Shown: one piece after another, positions 34,575 to 46,095 of the stretch | Position numbering within the stretch: position 1 is the stretch's first letter | How the letters are laid out: the number at the start of each line of letters is the position of its first letter | NCBI GenBank assembly: GCA_023935145.1 | Contig: CM043702.1 | Coordinates: 78,889,320-78,953,319 of the forward strand | Length of the DNA: 64,000 nt | Origin: Bretschneidera sinensis | Taxonomy: Eukaryota > Streptophyta > Magnoliopsida > Brassicales > Akaniaceae | Direction: 5' to 3' | Position numbers and translations under genes: made by a program | The notes under the pieces: generated by a model | Told to the model about the DNA's origin: nothing | The model's input: the letters and a program-made list of their open reading frames with translations, nothing else | The model's database searches: none

Positions 34575-36060
34575 TGATGAGAGTTGTAAAATGCATCTTA
34601 ATAGAACTTACTTGCTAGCATTTTTAGAGTTGATCTAGGTTATAATTGCACTTTTATATGTTAACAACTCTAAAGAATCATTCCTAGATCACTTATTTGT
34701 TTTGATGCATTTTCAGGTGTTTGGAGTCTAAAAGAGAGGGAAAAGCTACCGTGGAATAAAGCACAAAGATCCCATGCATATCAAAGCGAAGGAATGCTTT
34801 CAGAAGGACAAAATGAAGGGAAGAAAGTGTGTATGTCGCGACTTGGAAAGAAGTTTCACTAAATTGCCAGAATTGCCCGTACAGATCAATCATCTTTGCA
34901 AATTAAACTATATTGATGCAAGAAGAACTAGGAGATGAGACATATATAATTAGAAAGATCCGGAAGTCTATTTTCTGGAGAATTTTATGGCTCATCAAAA
35001 TGATTTTTTTGGAGAAAGTTATGCAATTTTTAGTAGACAAAGGTCAGGCCTCCAGAACAGCACCAGCCAGCGCCGTGGCCAGCACCGTGGTGCCCAGAAG
35101 CCTACATGTCTTGAACCATCAGCTAGCACTGTGGTGCACCTCAACAGCATCGCGGTGCCCAGAAGCTCATCCAACCATATCATACCCAGCACTACAGCGC
35201 CCATAAAGCAGCACCGCAGCACGCACATGAGATTTTGTTTTCGAGTTATGACCTAATTAGGTTTTTGTTGCTTGTTTTAACCCTAGAACACCTTTGGAAC
35301 CCTTGTATTATAAATAGACCACTTGGGGTTGATAATAAATTATTGATTAGACACACAACTGAAGGTTGGAACACTTAAGGGAGGCTGCCACACTCTCCCC
35401 CATGGCCAACTAATCTCCAAGCAAGGCGAACGGATGAATCCCTAGGTGTAGTTGTTCTTACTTTCTAGTCTTGATTCAGTTGTAAAGATTTAATGTTAAA
35501 ACATTGTTTATGATTTATTCTTTGATCAAACAAGAAGAATTAGGGTTCATATTACAGCTGCACATTTTATTCTTCTTATCTTAGATTTTTTTAATCCGGT
35601 GATTGCATGCTTCTTCTCCATATAAGTCTAGTCTTGCTCTTTTTATGTCAAGTTGCTCGGGTGTGATCTAGTTTGGTAGATAACTCTATAGGATACGTCA
35701 TCTGTGCTTGAATCGAAATCAATGAGTATTTCATAAGCAATTACTTTATGGTTTATATTTGTGCTTAATTGAATATTTGTCGATTGCCTGTTTGGGATGT
35801 GAAACTCGCAATCGAGATAAAAACAACTAAATCTTGATTAGAATAAGGCAACAAACTTTGGGAGGATTCCCATACCCTTCTTGCTTCTCCATAATATATT
35901 CACATGACTATCTACGCAATTACTATCAAAACTCAAATTCTTTCATTTAATCTTTATCGTTCATGTTCAGGTTTACCTCTCTTGTAGTTAACTTGTTTCC
36001 CTGTGGAATCGACACCCCAAAGCTGTGCTACAACAACCGCGTATGTTTTGGGCATAATCA
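34575..36060 (+). repeat. 3' LTR of C1 (1486 bp)
   Basis: Collinear with the 5' LTR but 63 bp shorter, because one deletion near 35680 removed the segment present around 29680-29755. TATAAATA is at 35309-35316. The shared U3 module is at 34845-35049 and the GC cluster at about 35055-35225. Confidence 0.95.
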
Positions 36061-36676
36061 AGCTACTTATTTGGTCAATAGATCACCCTCTAAAGTTTTA
36101 GAGCTCAAGACTCCCGAAGAGATGTAGAGTGGAAAACTCCCTGAATGAAGCAACCTTAGAACTTTTGGATGTGCTGTATTTGCACATCAAAAGGATGATA
36201 AACTTGGCCCAAGGTCTAGAAAATGTGTATTTCTAGGGTATGGTGATGAGGTTAAGGGATATAGGTTGTGGTCCTTAGAAAAGAATGGCATGAAACTAAT
36301 AATAAGTATGGATGTCATTTTTAATGAATTGTTATTTCTCTATTTGGATAAAACTAACCCTGCAGGGGATAGTGAGCAAACCGGTCCAGAATTTGTGAAG
36401 CATAACATCGAGGAGAATTTAGTTCAGGTAGAGCAAGGAAGGCTAGAGGGTTCAGACCAGGTAGAGCCTATAGAAGAAGGCCAAGCTTAAGACACTCATG
36501 AGGAGGCTGAACTGGAAGTTGAGGATGACGGGAGTCGGAATGACTATCAGCTCACAAGGGACTGAAAAAGGAGGCAAATCATGCCACCTTTGAGATATGG
36601 TTTTGCTGGTGCTAATGTAGCAGCTCCTTGGATAGAAGGAGGGACAAATGAACCAGAAACTTACATGGATGCCATG
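36061..36676 (+). pseudogene. copia3 integrase C-terminal part and linker to RT
   Basis: After the right TSD the reading resumes as YLVNRSPSKVLELKTPEEM. It continues through FGCAVFAHQKDDKLGPRSRK, GYGDEVKGYRLWSLE and NELLFLYLDKTNP, the segments that follow the integrase core in copia1. Stops lie in the EEMxSG segment and after EEGQA (about 36488). The acidic linker ends in ETYMDAM, where A2 is inserted. 36672-36676 is the left CCATG TSD. Confidence 0.88.
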
Positions 36677-38044
36677 TGTTATATGTTTATCCACCTAAAT
36701 TAATAAGTAGATAATCGTACTTATTTTACTTGCAAGTGCACAAGGTCATAGAGTAGTATAGTGTGCAAAATGCGAGATCATCTCCATAGGGATTGGTGAA
36801 TTTTGATTTAAAACTATTTCCGTAGTTTATAAAAATAAGAGAAAGAAATTTTGAGTTTGGATTAATAAGGATAAAATAAGATAATGATAAAATAAGTCAA
36901 TAATAGAAGCGTAGGGCTTTGATATCCACCACTAATCATGCTCATCCGAACAATATGCCAATCCTTTAGTCATACTCTGAATATCTAATGTTTGTCAGCC
37001 TAAGAGCATGGTATCTACTCCTCAAGCTATTGATTTCTCTAAGCAATGAGTTAGGCATGGTATCTACTTGAACTCTTTTCTTTCTTAAGGGATTTAGCAT
37101 GGTGTATACTGAGTTGTTCCTTAAGATAACATAAGATCTGTGGAAATCGACAACCATATCAGACCTAGGGCATGGTATCTACTCCCAGTTTCCCATGTTG
37201 ATTAACCCAAGAATCCAGCGTGGATATCTTTTGTTACTATTGTTGAACCCAAGACTCGGTCATCCAAATTGATTCAACTAACTAATCTAAACCACATGCA
37301 TAAGCTAATCAAGTACACACATATGAGGAATTTAAATAAACACAAGCATTAATCAAGTTAAACATCATCCTACAACTATCCCAAAGGCGCCAATATTAAA
37401 TTAATGAGTAAACATAATTAGGGCTTCAATCGAGCCCTACTAAGAGTTTAGTTACACATCATCATAAAATAAAATAAAAAGAAAGAAGAAACTCAAAAAC
37501 ACTATGGAGAAGAGTCGTCAATTCGTCTCCACAATCTCTCCTCTGGCCTCCATGAACAAAAACTAAAACTAAAAGGGAGCTTGATCCCCTCAAAAGGAAG
37601 ATATGATCTAAAAGGAAGAAGATCCCCCTTCTGTGTTTTTACAAGTGTATTTATAGGGGTTGAATAACCCTAGAAGACTTTGGAAACCCTAAACTTCTTA
37701 AAACACAAAACCTATTCTATTTCCAAAATAGGTTCTGCTGTTTTACTGTTCATGCCCGTACATGTGCACTCGATCGCAAGTCTGTGCTCGAGCCTTCTTT
37801 GTGTGCGCACGAGCGTTGGTGCGCTCGATCGTACCGAGGAGTGCGCTCGATCGCACTCTAGCCAGCAGCTGCTCCAGGATTTTTAGATTTCTTCCTTTAA
37901 GTGCCAAAAATGCTTCTTTTTCTCCAAGACCCTATAAAAACGTGTAAAACAAAAAAGTGAAGTAAAATAAACTAAAACATATAAATAAAGAGCTTAACAA
38001 ATGTAAATTAATGGGCTTAAATATGAATATTTAAGCACGTATCA
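36677..38044 (-). repeat. 3' LTR of A2 (1368 bp)
   Basis: Plus-strand ends are TGTTATATG and GCACGTATCA. CTATAAATA (complement of 37649-37657) is the TATA box, with the CGATCG-type cluster upstream of it (37757-37860). It also carries the GTAGATACCATGC near-repeats seen in A1. Confidence 0.94.
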
Positions 38045-39468
38045 CACCCCCAAACTTACATATTTCTAGTCCCTTAGCAATACGAAACTAAAAACTAAAT
38101 GAAAAACAAAGATGCAAAGATAAGTCCATTATTTATGGTATCCAAAAATTTAAGTCGCACACAAAACCATGATATTCGTTCATGAGCAAGCTTAAAATAT
38201 AAACACATCTTCGTAATGAATAGAAGTTTTAAATTCTAATTACTTACAAGAGGCATGCTAAGGCATCACAAGTTTGACTTAGTGTGTAGTGAATTAACAC
38301 ATAAAAGATGAAGCTTCCAAATAATTCCAATGGATAGTGTTTTGGTGTCTTAACATTCATCGAATTCCCTATCAGAATGAACAATAATGGTATAACTTTG
38401 TTTTTTTTTCTTTTTCTTTTATCATTAGGTTTTGCCATGTTGAGTTCCATTAAGCTTTCTAATTGACCCATGTAGCGAGTGTTTTAGCCAATGACTTCCA
38501 AACCAGATGGTTTTAGGGCATTAGGTGTGGAGACACCCCTAAGGACTAACTAACTCGAGTCAAAAAGGCTACGAAACTAACTGGTCTTAATGCTTCCAAA
38601 CAAAATCCCCACCTTTTGACGTGAACACTCACTGTTTACTGAGGCAAGAGGTCCAGTTACTTAGTCAAAAATTTATTTAATGATCAATATATGCATAATT
38701 CCCACCTTTTGACGTGAACACTCACTGCTTACTGAGGCAAGAGGTCTAGTTACTCAGTGAAAAGTTTTTAATGATCATTAGGAGGATTTTATTTTCTCTT
38801 TTTGCACAATAAGTATTTTTCTCTATTTTTCTATGCCAAAGTGTAATTCTAACAAGTTATCCGATTACAGTTAGGTCATGGAAACATATACATAAAAATT
38901 ATACGTCATACCTCACACCATTATGTGCTAAATGTGCTCGTGTCAGATTTTAGATCAAACTTTGTGAATCCTCAGATGCCTAAAGTAAGTAACTAAAATT
39001 TAAAATTCTATCATCGGATCATGTGTTCAAGATTTTAAGTTTACCAATGAAATTATATCCCAATATTTGTTTAGATCAGCCAAAATTTCCAAACAACATG
39101 AATATGCATTTATCTTTTCTTTTAAACACTAATAATAAAAAATAAAAAAACCGGGACAAGATGTGTGTGAATGTGCTCCCATACCCCAAACTTAAATTAC
39201 ACATTGTCCCGAATGTGTGAATAACAAAGAAAGAGCTGATCTAGGAGATGGAGAACTAGCTAGGTAGGCATGGCTCATAGCACACCCCCAAACTTGAACT
39301 GATGCACACGTTGCCCCTGAAAAAGAAATACTAAAGTAATACGGGAAAACAAAAATTACTAAAAATAATAGTAAAAATAAATATGAAAAACAATAAAAAA
39401 AATTAAAGGATAAGCTGTGGGGTGCCTCCCATGAGCACTAAGTTTAACGTCTTCAGCCGGACCGTGCC
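38045..39468 (-). other. 3' noncoding region of A2
   Basis: On the element strand: post-stop block (39412-39462), internal polypurine-like motifs near 39290 and 39185, two hairpin units (38702-38760 and 38610-38664), the conserved ACACTCGCTACATGGGTC segment (about 38460-38480), and the true polypurine tract at 38045-38057. The order is identical to A1. Confidence 0.78.
38610..38760 (-). repeat. Two hairpin-repeat units of A2
   Basis: Units at 38702-38760 and 38610-38664 share CCTCTTGCCTCAGTAA followed by GTTCACGTCAAAAGGTGG. They correspond to 1029-1179 in A1. Confidence 0.75.
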
Positions 39469-41396
39469 TTATTCTTCCCCAAAACTAAGGTTGGTAGCAA
39501 CTAGCACAGGTAGTGTCTTATTCTCTCCCAGATAATCATAAGTTAAATGCTCTGGCAACTGCTTGAATTCCAAGTTAGGTGCCTATACAATAAAAGGGAG
39601 AAGACTAGTATTAGTAGGCCTAATAATTTCAAATGGATCGGTGTACTTACTTGGATACTTTGGAAATGTCTCAAGGAGGTGCATAGTGTGAATGATGTCA
39701 TCAGTAACATCCTCGAATTTGGGCTCAATATTCGATCTTGGGACACTATAGGTAAGAGTAGTGTCTAATGGATCAATGTGATGGACCTAAAAAGCTTCCT
39801 CAACAACACTTTGCATCATGCATACATTAGAACATTTTATATTATCTTGGAGTAATTTTAATGCATCATATATTTTGATTTCAACCTTCTCACCGTTTAC
39901 TTTCTCCATCTTACTTACCTTGGATGTGGATGCTTGTGCTGGCTCATTAGCTCCGATGATCTTGCCATTTTTTAGAGTTCTCACAGCATTTAGTTGCTGA
40001 TGTCCTCTTGGATTAGGTAGTGGTTGGGCTGGAAGTTCACCCAACTTTCTTTCACTTAGCTTCTTAGCCAATTGCCCCATTTGCACTTCTAGTCTTTGAA
40101 TGGATCGCTCATGCTTTGCAGTGATTTGTCTTTGCTCAGTCCGGAATTGCTTTTCATTTACTATGAGCTGTTCTTGTGAAGTCATCAACTGCCTCAAAAG
40201 ACTCTCAAGGTCACTATTTTCTGATTCCGGCACTGGTTGGGCTGCTAGTTGGAAGTTTCTTTGCTGTCTTTGAAGATTTAAAGCATTTTGATTATTGCTC
40301 CCTGAGAGGTTGGGGTGGTTCTGCCATCTAGGATTGTAGGCATTTGCATATGCATTGTTTAGTCCCTCATAATTTGCTTGTTCTTGATCTGTGGTTGAAT
40401 ACAGAGGACAAGTATAAGTATTATGATCAAAATGAAAGCATATAGCACATACCTAGCATTATGTAGCCTGTGGACTAGGTGAGTTGTTCTGATCTGCCAT
40501 GACTTTTATGAGCATGTCTAGCTTTCTTTACATAGCAACCATCTGATTCAAAGATCCATCATTGAAGCTCACCTCATACATATCTTTGCTTTTAATCCCT
40601 TGTCTACTTCTGGATGAGAATTGATAGGTGTGCTCACTTAAGGTCTCAAAAAGCTCTATGGCTTCTTCACTACTATTTTCCATCAGCACTCCTCCACAAC
40701 CTGAATCCAGTATACCTTGATTTATACCACTCAAACCTTCATAGAAAGCTAGTACCAGCTCATCTTGAGGTAAGTTGTGATATGGAAATTTGAGTAGCAG
40801 CTCATTAAAGTGTCCTCATGCCTCGAAGAAAAGGTCTTCATCCCTCTGTTGGAAGGATTGAATCTCCTTCCTTATCTGTCTTGTTTTTTGGGCTGAAAAA
40901 ATTTCCTTAGAAATCTACTGGATAGCTCTTCCCAAGTATGGATGGAATCTGCAAGCAATGAATGATGCCAAATTTTATTGTTATCTTTTAATGAAAAAGG
41001 GAAAAGAATTAACCTGATTCCCTCTTGATCTAGGCCCCGGATATGCTGGAACTTGCAGAGATCACAAAATTCTCGAAGGTGCAAGTGTGAATCCTCAGCA
41101 GGTGTACCCCTAAAATGAGTTATGGCACTGAGTATCTGCGGAGATATGTAATAATTGTCTTCTGCCTCAGGTTGATAAGCGATGCAAGATGGCTGGTTGA
41201 AGTTTCATGGGATGAAGGATTGCTTTATAGGTCTCCGTTCTGGTGGCAGTTGGTTGTCAAACTATTCTATTGGTGTTTCTCCCTCGAATTCGTCTTCTTC
41301 ATCCTCAATGTTGTTTCTAGGCCTCTGTCTAATGGTTCGTTCAATCTCTATGTCGAGTGGAATGATGGTTGGGTTCCTAACTCGAAGCCCTTGCAT
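39469..41396 (-). pseudogene. A2 gag fused to pre-RT linker, broken
   Basis: The likely start ATG (41394-41396) gives MQGLRVRNPTII and then EIERTIRQ, comparable to DLERTLRRQ near the N-terminus of B1 gag. The gag core is readable as LHLREFCDLCKFQHIRGLD and FPFSLKDNNKIWHHSLLADS (40872-41084). Further on are the intact zinc knuckle CAICFHFDHNTYTC (about 40400-40450), a Q-rich coiled-coil-like segment (40233 downwards), and the linker QAPNLEFKQLPEHLTYDYLG. The stop is TAA at 39469-39471. Several frameshifts and stops lie between 40870 and 40240. No protease DxGA motif occurs between gag and linker. Confidence 0.85.
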
Positions 41397-41448
41397 GAAT
41401 CAGTGGGAATACCTTGGTGTAGCAGCTTCAGTACTGCTGCTCGGGTAG

Positions 41449-41550
41449 TCTCTAGACTATTTGCGCTCAAGCGCACCAAGAACAGCGATCGATTGCAGCG
41501 TGAAGTGCGCCCTGCGCTCGATCGCACCTCAGTCTGCGCTTGATCGCAAG
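41449..41550 (-). repeat. CpG-motif cluster in the A2 5' leader
   Basis: Four to five copies of the GTGCGATCGAGCGCA-type motif lie between the primer site and the gag ATG, in addition to the clusters in the LTR U3 regions. This places the motif in the transcribed leader. Confidence 0.7.
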
Positions 41551-41751
41551 GCCAGAATTTGCTCTGCTGCAGACCTGAAATAGAAAAACAAAAAGATAGA
41601 AAAATTAGATTGTTGATGAAAGAATATACAAAAACAGAAAAAACAGAAAGAACAGAAAGATGAAAATTTAGGTTTTTGATAAAAATAAAAATAAAATGGA
41701 CAGAATAAGAAAACTAAACGAAAAATAATTCTAAACAGAAATTTAACACAA

Positions 41752-41769
41752 TCCCTGGCAACGGCACTA
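41752..41769 (-). other. Primer-binding site of A2
   Basis: The complement reads TAGTGCCGTTGCCAGGGA, matching the tRNA-Asp complement with three mismatches, six bases from the 5' LTR. Confidence 0.82.
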
Positions 41770-41775
41770 AAATCT

Positions 41776-43164
41776 TGTTGTGCATTTATCCACCTAAATT
41801 AATAAGCAGATAATCGTACTTGTTTTACTTGCAAGTGCACAAGGTCACAGAGTAGTATACTGTACAAAATGCGAGATCATCTCCACAGGGATTGGTGAAT
41901 TTTGATTTAAAACTATTTTCGCAGTTTATAAAAATAAGATAAAGAAATATTGAGTTTGGATTAATAAGGATAACATAAGATAATGATAGAAGCGTAGGGC
42001 TTTGATATCCACCACTAATCATGCTCATCCCAACAATATGCCAATGCTTTAGTCATACTCTAAATATCTAATATTTGTCAACCTAAGGGCATGGTATCTA
42101 CTCCTTAAGCTATTGATTTCCCTAAGCAATGAGTTAGGCATGGTATCTACTCTAACTTTTTTCTTTCTTAAGGGATTCAGCATGGTGTATACTGAGTTGT
42201 TCCTTAAAATAGCATACGATCTGTGGAAATCAACAACCACATAAGACCTAGGGCATGGTATCTACTCCTGGTTTCCCATGTTGATTAACCCAAGAATCCG
42301 ATGTGGATATCTTTTGTTATTATTGTTGAACCCAGGACTCAGTCATCCAAATTGATTCAACTAACTAATCCATACCACATGCATAAGTTAATCAGGCACA
42401 CACGTGAGTAATTTAAATAAACACAGGCATTAATCAAGTTAAACATCATCATACAACTATCGCAAAGGTACCAATATTAAATTAATGAGTAAACATAATT
42501 AGGGCTTCAATCGAGCCCTACTAAGAGTTTAGTTACACATCATCATAAAATAAAATAAAAAGGAAAGAAGAAACCCAAAAACACTATGGAGAAGAGTCGT
42601 CAATTCGTCTCCACAATCTCTACTCCGGGCTCGTCCGACCTCCGGTCTCCCCGAACAAAAACTAAAACTAAAAGGGAGCTTGATCCCCCCAAAAGGAATA
42701 TATTATCTAAAGGGAAGAAGATCCCCCTTCTGTGTTTTTACAAGTGTATTTATAGGGGTTGAATAACCCTAGAAGACTCTGGAAACCCTAAACTTCTTAA
42801 AACACAAAACTTATTCTATTTCCAAAACAGGTTCTGTCATTTTACTGTTCACGCTCGTACATGTGCGCTCGATCGCATGCGTGGTGTTCTCAATCACAAG
42901 TCTGCGCTCGAGCCTTCTTTGTGTGCGCTCAAGCGTTGGTGCGCTCGATCGTACGAAGGAGTGCGCTCGATCGCACTCTAGCCAGCAGCTGCTCCATGAT
43001 GTCTAGATTTCTTCCTTTAAGTGCCAGAAATGCTTCTTTTTCTCCAAGGCCCTATCAAAACGTGTAAAACACAAAAGTGAAGTAAAATAGACTAAAACAT
43101 ATAGACAAAGAGCTTAACAGATGTAAATTAAGGGGCTTAACTATGAATATTTAAGCACCTATCA
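41776..43164 (-). repeat. 5' LTR of A2 (1389 bp)
   Basis: Collinear with 36677-38044. CTATAAATA (complement of 42747-42755) is the TATA box, and the CGATCG cluster at 42861-42980 is one motif longer than in the 3' LTR. The right end is followed by the TSD CCATG. Confidence 0.94.
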
Positions 43165-43169
43165 CCATG

Positions 43170-44711
43170 GAATGTAAGGAGTCGTCAAAGTGGCAGCTAG
43201 CTATAGAGGAAGAAATGGATTCTTTGAGGAAGAACAACTCTTGGGAATTGGTGATCAAACTAGGAAAACAAGGAGTTGTGGATTGTAGATGGATCTACAA
43301 GATCAAAGAAGGGAACATTCCAAAGGATGAAGTCCGGTATAAAGCTAGGCTGGTGGCGAAGGGGTTCACATAAAGAGAAGGCATAGATTTCACCGAAATA
43401 TTCGCACTAGTTGTGAAATACAAGACGATACGGATAGTGTTAGCAATGGTGGTCCAATTCAGTTGGGAAATTGAGCAAATGGATATGAAGACAACATTCT
43501 TGCATGGAGAGCTTGATGAGACGATCTACATGAGGCAACCCGAAGGCTATAAGGAAGGAAGGTAGGGAGATTGGGTTAACAAATTGAAGAAATCTCTCTA
43601 TGGCTTGAAGCACTCACGTCGGCAATAGAATAAGAGGTTTGATTCCTTTGTAACTAGCTTGGGTTTCATGAGGAGCTACTATGATTCGTGCTTGTACTAC
43701 AAGGGGCACAAGGTGGAGGACGTGGTGATCATCCTCATCTATGTTGATGATATGTTGCTGGTTGGGAGCAGTATGGAGAGGATAGGAAAATTGAAGTCTC
43801 AACTCAGTGAGGAGTTTGAGATGAAGGATCTTGGCCATGCAAAGAAGATCCTTGGGATGAGCATAATCCGAGAAAGGGAGAGAAAGAGATTGAAGATTTC
43901 TCAGACTTCCTACATAGAAAAGATGATATCTAAGTTTTCTATAGAAGATAGCAAACCAGTTAAGGTCCCCTTTGCTGGTCATTTCAAGTTCTCTAGCGAT
44001 CAATGTCCAAGAACAGATGAGGAGAGGAAGGAAATGGAAAAGGTCCCTTACTCTAGTGCGGTTGGATCTGTAATGTTCACCATGGTAAGCACTAGACCTG
44101 ACATTGCTCATGCAATGAGTGTTCTCAGCAGGTTTATGAGTAATCCTAGAAAGGAGCATTGGCTTGGGATGAAGTGGTTGCTGAGGTACATTAAAGGAAG
44201 CCCAAAATTAGGGCTGGTTTATGAGAAAAGGGGTAAGTCCATCTGTCTTTAAGGTTATACTGATTCGGATCACGGAGCTGACCGGGATAAAAGAAGATCG
44301 ATTACCTCCTACTTCTGCAACTTAAACGGATGTTGTATAAGTTGGAAGGCTCAGTTGCAGCCGGTGGTAGCACTCTTAACAACCAAAGCTGAGTACATAG
44401 CGGCTACGGAAGCCATCAAGGAAGCTATGTGGTGCAAAGGGTTGCTGGAAGAGTTGAAGGTACTAGAGGAGCAGGTGGTGGTGTATTCGGATAGCCAAAG
44501 TGCATTGCACTTGTGTAAGAATCCGGTGTTCCATGAGAGGACAAAGCACATGGATGTTTGGTACCATTTCATTCGAAAAAATGTTATGGAAGGATGCATC
44601 CATGTGGACAAGGTAGCCACGGAAGAAAATCCCCTTAATTTAGGTAGTAAAGTTCTACCTCTAAGGAAGTTCAATCATTGCCTTGGACTTCTTAGGATTG
44701 GAATCGGTTGA
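43170..44711 (+). pseudogene. copia3 reverse transcriptase and RNase H
   Basis: The reading resumes after A2 with ECKESSKWQLAIEEEMDSL. RT continues with DCRWIYKIKEGN, then a stop near 43373, ITFLHGELDE-like sequence around 43490, and a shift before 43659. RT then runs open with ILIYVDDMLLVGSS (active site YVDD), FEMKDLGHAKKILGM and PYSSAVGSVMFTMVSTRPDI. A TAA near 44252 interrupts it. RNase H continues with TTKAEYIAATEAIKEAMW (44385-44440) and SQSALHLCKNPVFHERTKHM, ending at 44711. It is better preserved than copia1 RT but still inactive as written. Confidence 0.92.
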
Positions 44712-44775
44712 TATGGTGACTCAAGATGAGTTTGGATCCTGAGTTCTCTGCACAAAGGTTCAGGTTTAATCGCTT

Positions 44776-44791
44776 AGATAAAGGTAGACAT
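44776..44791 (+). other. Polypurine tract of copia3
   Basis: GATAAAGGTAGACAT precedes the 3' LTR start TGTTGGTATT, as in copia1. Confidence 0.75.
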
Positions 44792-44857
44792 TGTTGGTAT
44801 TTGTCTAAGCATTAAACGGTTAAAAGGAAGAATGAAAAATCAGCATGGGTGCACACT
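44792..44857 (+). repeat. 3' LTR of copia3, truncated after ~65 bp
   Basis: It matches the first bases of the 5' LTR (16129 onwards) to CAGCATGGGTG, after which the sequences differ completely. The rest of the LTR and the right TSD are missing. Confidence 0.85.
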
Positions 44858-45640
44858 TAAACACTACACATGACTTTTTTTTGGAGCATTATAATGTACA
44901 TGGGCTGGTGCAACTGGCCTTGTGGAAGGCCTGACACTGTGAAGGAGGTAAGAGCATTCACTCTTACTATGCTACACTCTCATACTTTTGAGTAAGGAAA
45001 TTCTCTACATGGCGGTTAACGACTATCAGATAGGAGCAGAGGTAAGCATTCATATCTTAAGCCAATTGGTCCTATTGATTTCTTTTTATTACAATTGCTC
45101 CAGCAGGATCCACTTTAGGTATTCGAAACGGTGCTTTCTTTTGAGTTGAAGGTGAGTGCCTCATTTACGTCGTTCCTTCTTATTCCTTTAAAGAGGTAGT
45201 CACCTTTCCTAAGGACTCTTCTTAGTGAGTAGGAAGTGTTTGCAAACCTAGTCCAATGTGCTCAGACTCCAACAAGAGTTCAAGCATAAAAGGCAGAAGT
45301 AGGGCTAGTCTGGGTATGAATCCTTTCCTAGAGTGAGTCCTTATGTAAGTAAAAGGAAGCCATCTAAGGGATGCAACTACTCTATATGTAAAGCATCCTA
45401 TAAGATTCCTCTTATGTAATAGGAACTCCCTGAAGGTTCTATCCTATAAGAAAAATAAAATAGATTTCTAGAGCAAGTCTTCCTTAACGAGCCTAAGGTA
45501 GGAGCAAGGTTCTAATCCCCATTTTACCTATTGATTAGAACTAGGAATACTAGAAGCTAAAAGTGTTAAGCAAGCTAATGAAAACGTCCCATTTTTCTTA
45601 ATTCACATTTTAAAAAATATCCATGATTGAATAAACTATA
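44858..45640. other. Unassigned region after copia3
   Basis: No ORF and no LTR signature are seen. Base composition is more even than in the surrounding AT-rich DNA, and GAGGTAAG-type strings recur (about 44945 and 45050). Origin is unknown. Confidence 0.5.
44861..44899 (+). repeat. Direct repeat copy 1 flanking the Ptta region
   Basis: ACACTACACATGAC, a T-run, then GGAGCATTATAATGT. A second copy in the same orientation is at 47411-47454. Confidence 0.75.
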
Positions 45641-46095
45641 ATGTTACATAATAGTGGGATATATATTTTTTATATATGTACATACTTGCATGTGTCAATA
45701 TCAAAAGGATTGAACAATTTTAGGTTTGTAATGGAACTAAAAAGGAGAGGAGGCCCACAGAATAAGGAGGAAAAAAATGAATTAAAACAGTTCTTAGAAT
45801 ATAAAAAAATTGAAATAAGCATGGAAACATCATATTAAATAAACCTTAATTATCATATTAGAGGGTAACATCTAGTCAAGTATTTAAGAACTAGTTTTTT
45901 TTTTTTTTAACTTACTACAATTTCTCTTGATGCTTAATCAATAAAAGTTTCATCCTTACATTTATGGGTTTCAGTAAAAAAAACTCTACGCACCCTGGCT
46001 CAGTTCCATGTTTCATCTCCTACCATTTATGAAAAGAGATCAAACAATGACTCAATACACTACATCTTAAATGAAAAATTGGATGAATGAAGTAA
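45641..46095. other. AT-rich spacer downstream of the Ptta pseudogene
   Basis: No supported feature. Open frames here (for example 45641-45838) have no recognisable similarity and a composition typical of noncoding AT-rich DNA. Confidence 0.5.

Larger units (their letters stand above)
28581..36060 (+). mobile_element. Athila-like non-autonomous element C1
   Basis: This 7480-bp element has a 5' LTR of 1549 bp, a 3' LTR of 1486 bp, a tRNA-Asp-type primer site and TSD AGCTA (36061-36065; left copy 28576-28580 mutated to AACTA). Removing it restores the copia3 reading through the segment before NRSPS. Gag and protease are present, but RT, RNase H and integrase are deleted, so it cannot move by itself. 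Confidence 0.95.
36677..43164 (-). mobile_element. Athila-like gag-only LTR retrotransposon A2
   Basis: This 6488-bp element has LTRs of 1368 bp (36677-38044) and 1389 bp (41776-43164), a tRNA-Asp-type primer site, a polypurine tract and perfect TSD CCATG (36672-36676 and 43165-43169). The internal coding part is gag plus a short linker. Protease, RT, RNase H and integrase are all absent. A1 has the same ending, so this is a gag-only family of the kind called TR-GAG. Confidence 0.96.
16129..44857 (+). mobile_element. Ty1/copia Tork-like retrotransposon copia3, carrying three nested insertions
   Basis: The pieces 16129-16468, 25928-28580, 36061-36676 and 43170-44857 join in order into one copia element. 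Each break is explained by an inserted element with its own TSD: B1 in the 5' LTR, C1 in the integrase region, A2 upstream of RT. The 5' LTR totals about 906 bp. The 3' LTR is cut off after about 65 bp at 44857. copia3 is therefore older than its three guests. Confidence 0.9.

Noticed and set aside
45641..45838. 65-codon ORF upstream of the Ptta region
   Set aside because: AT-rich, no similarity, no splice or promoter context.
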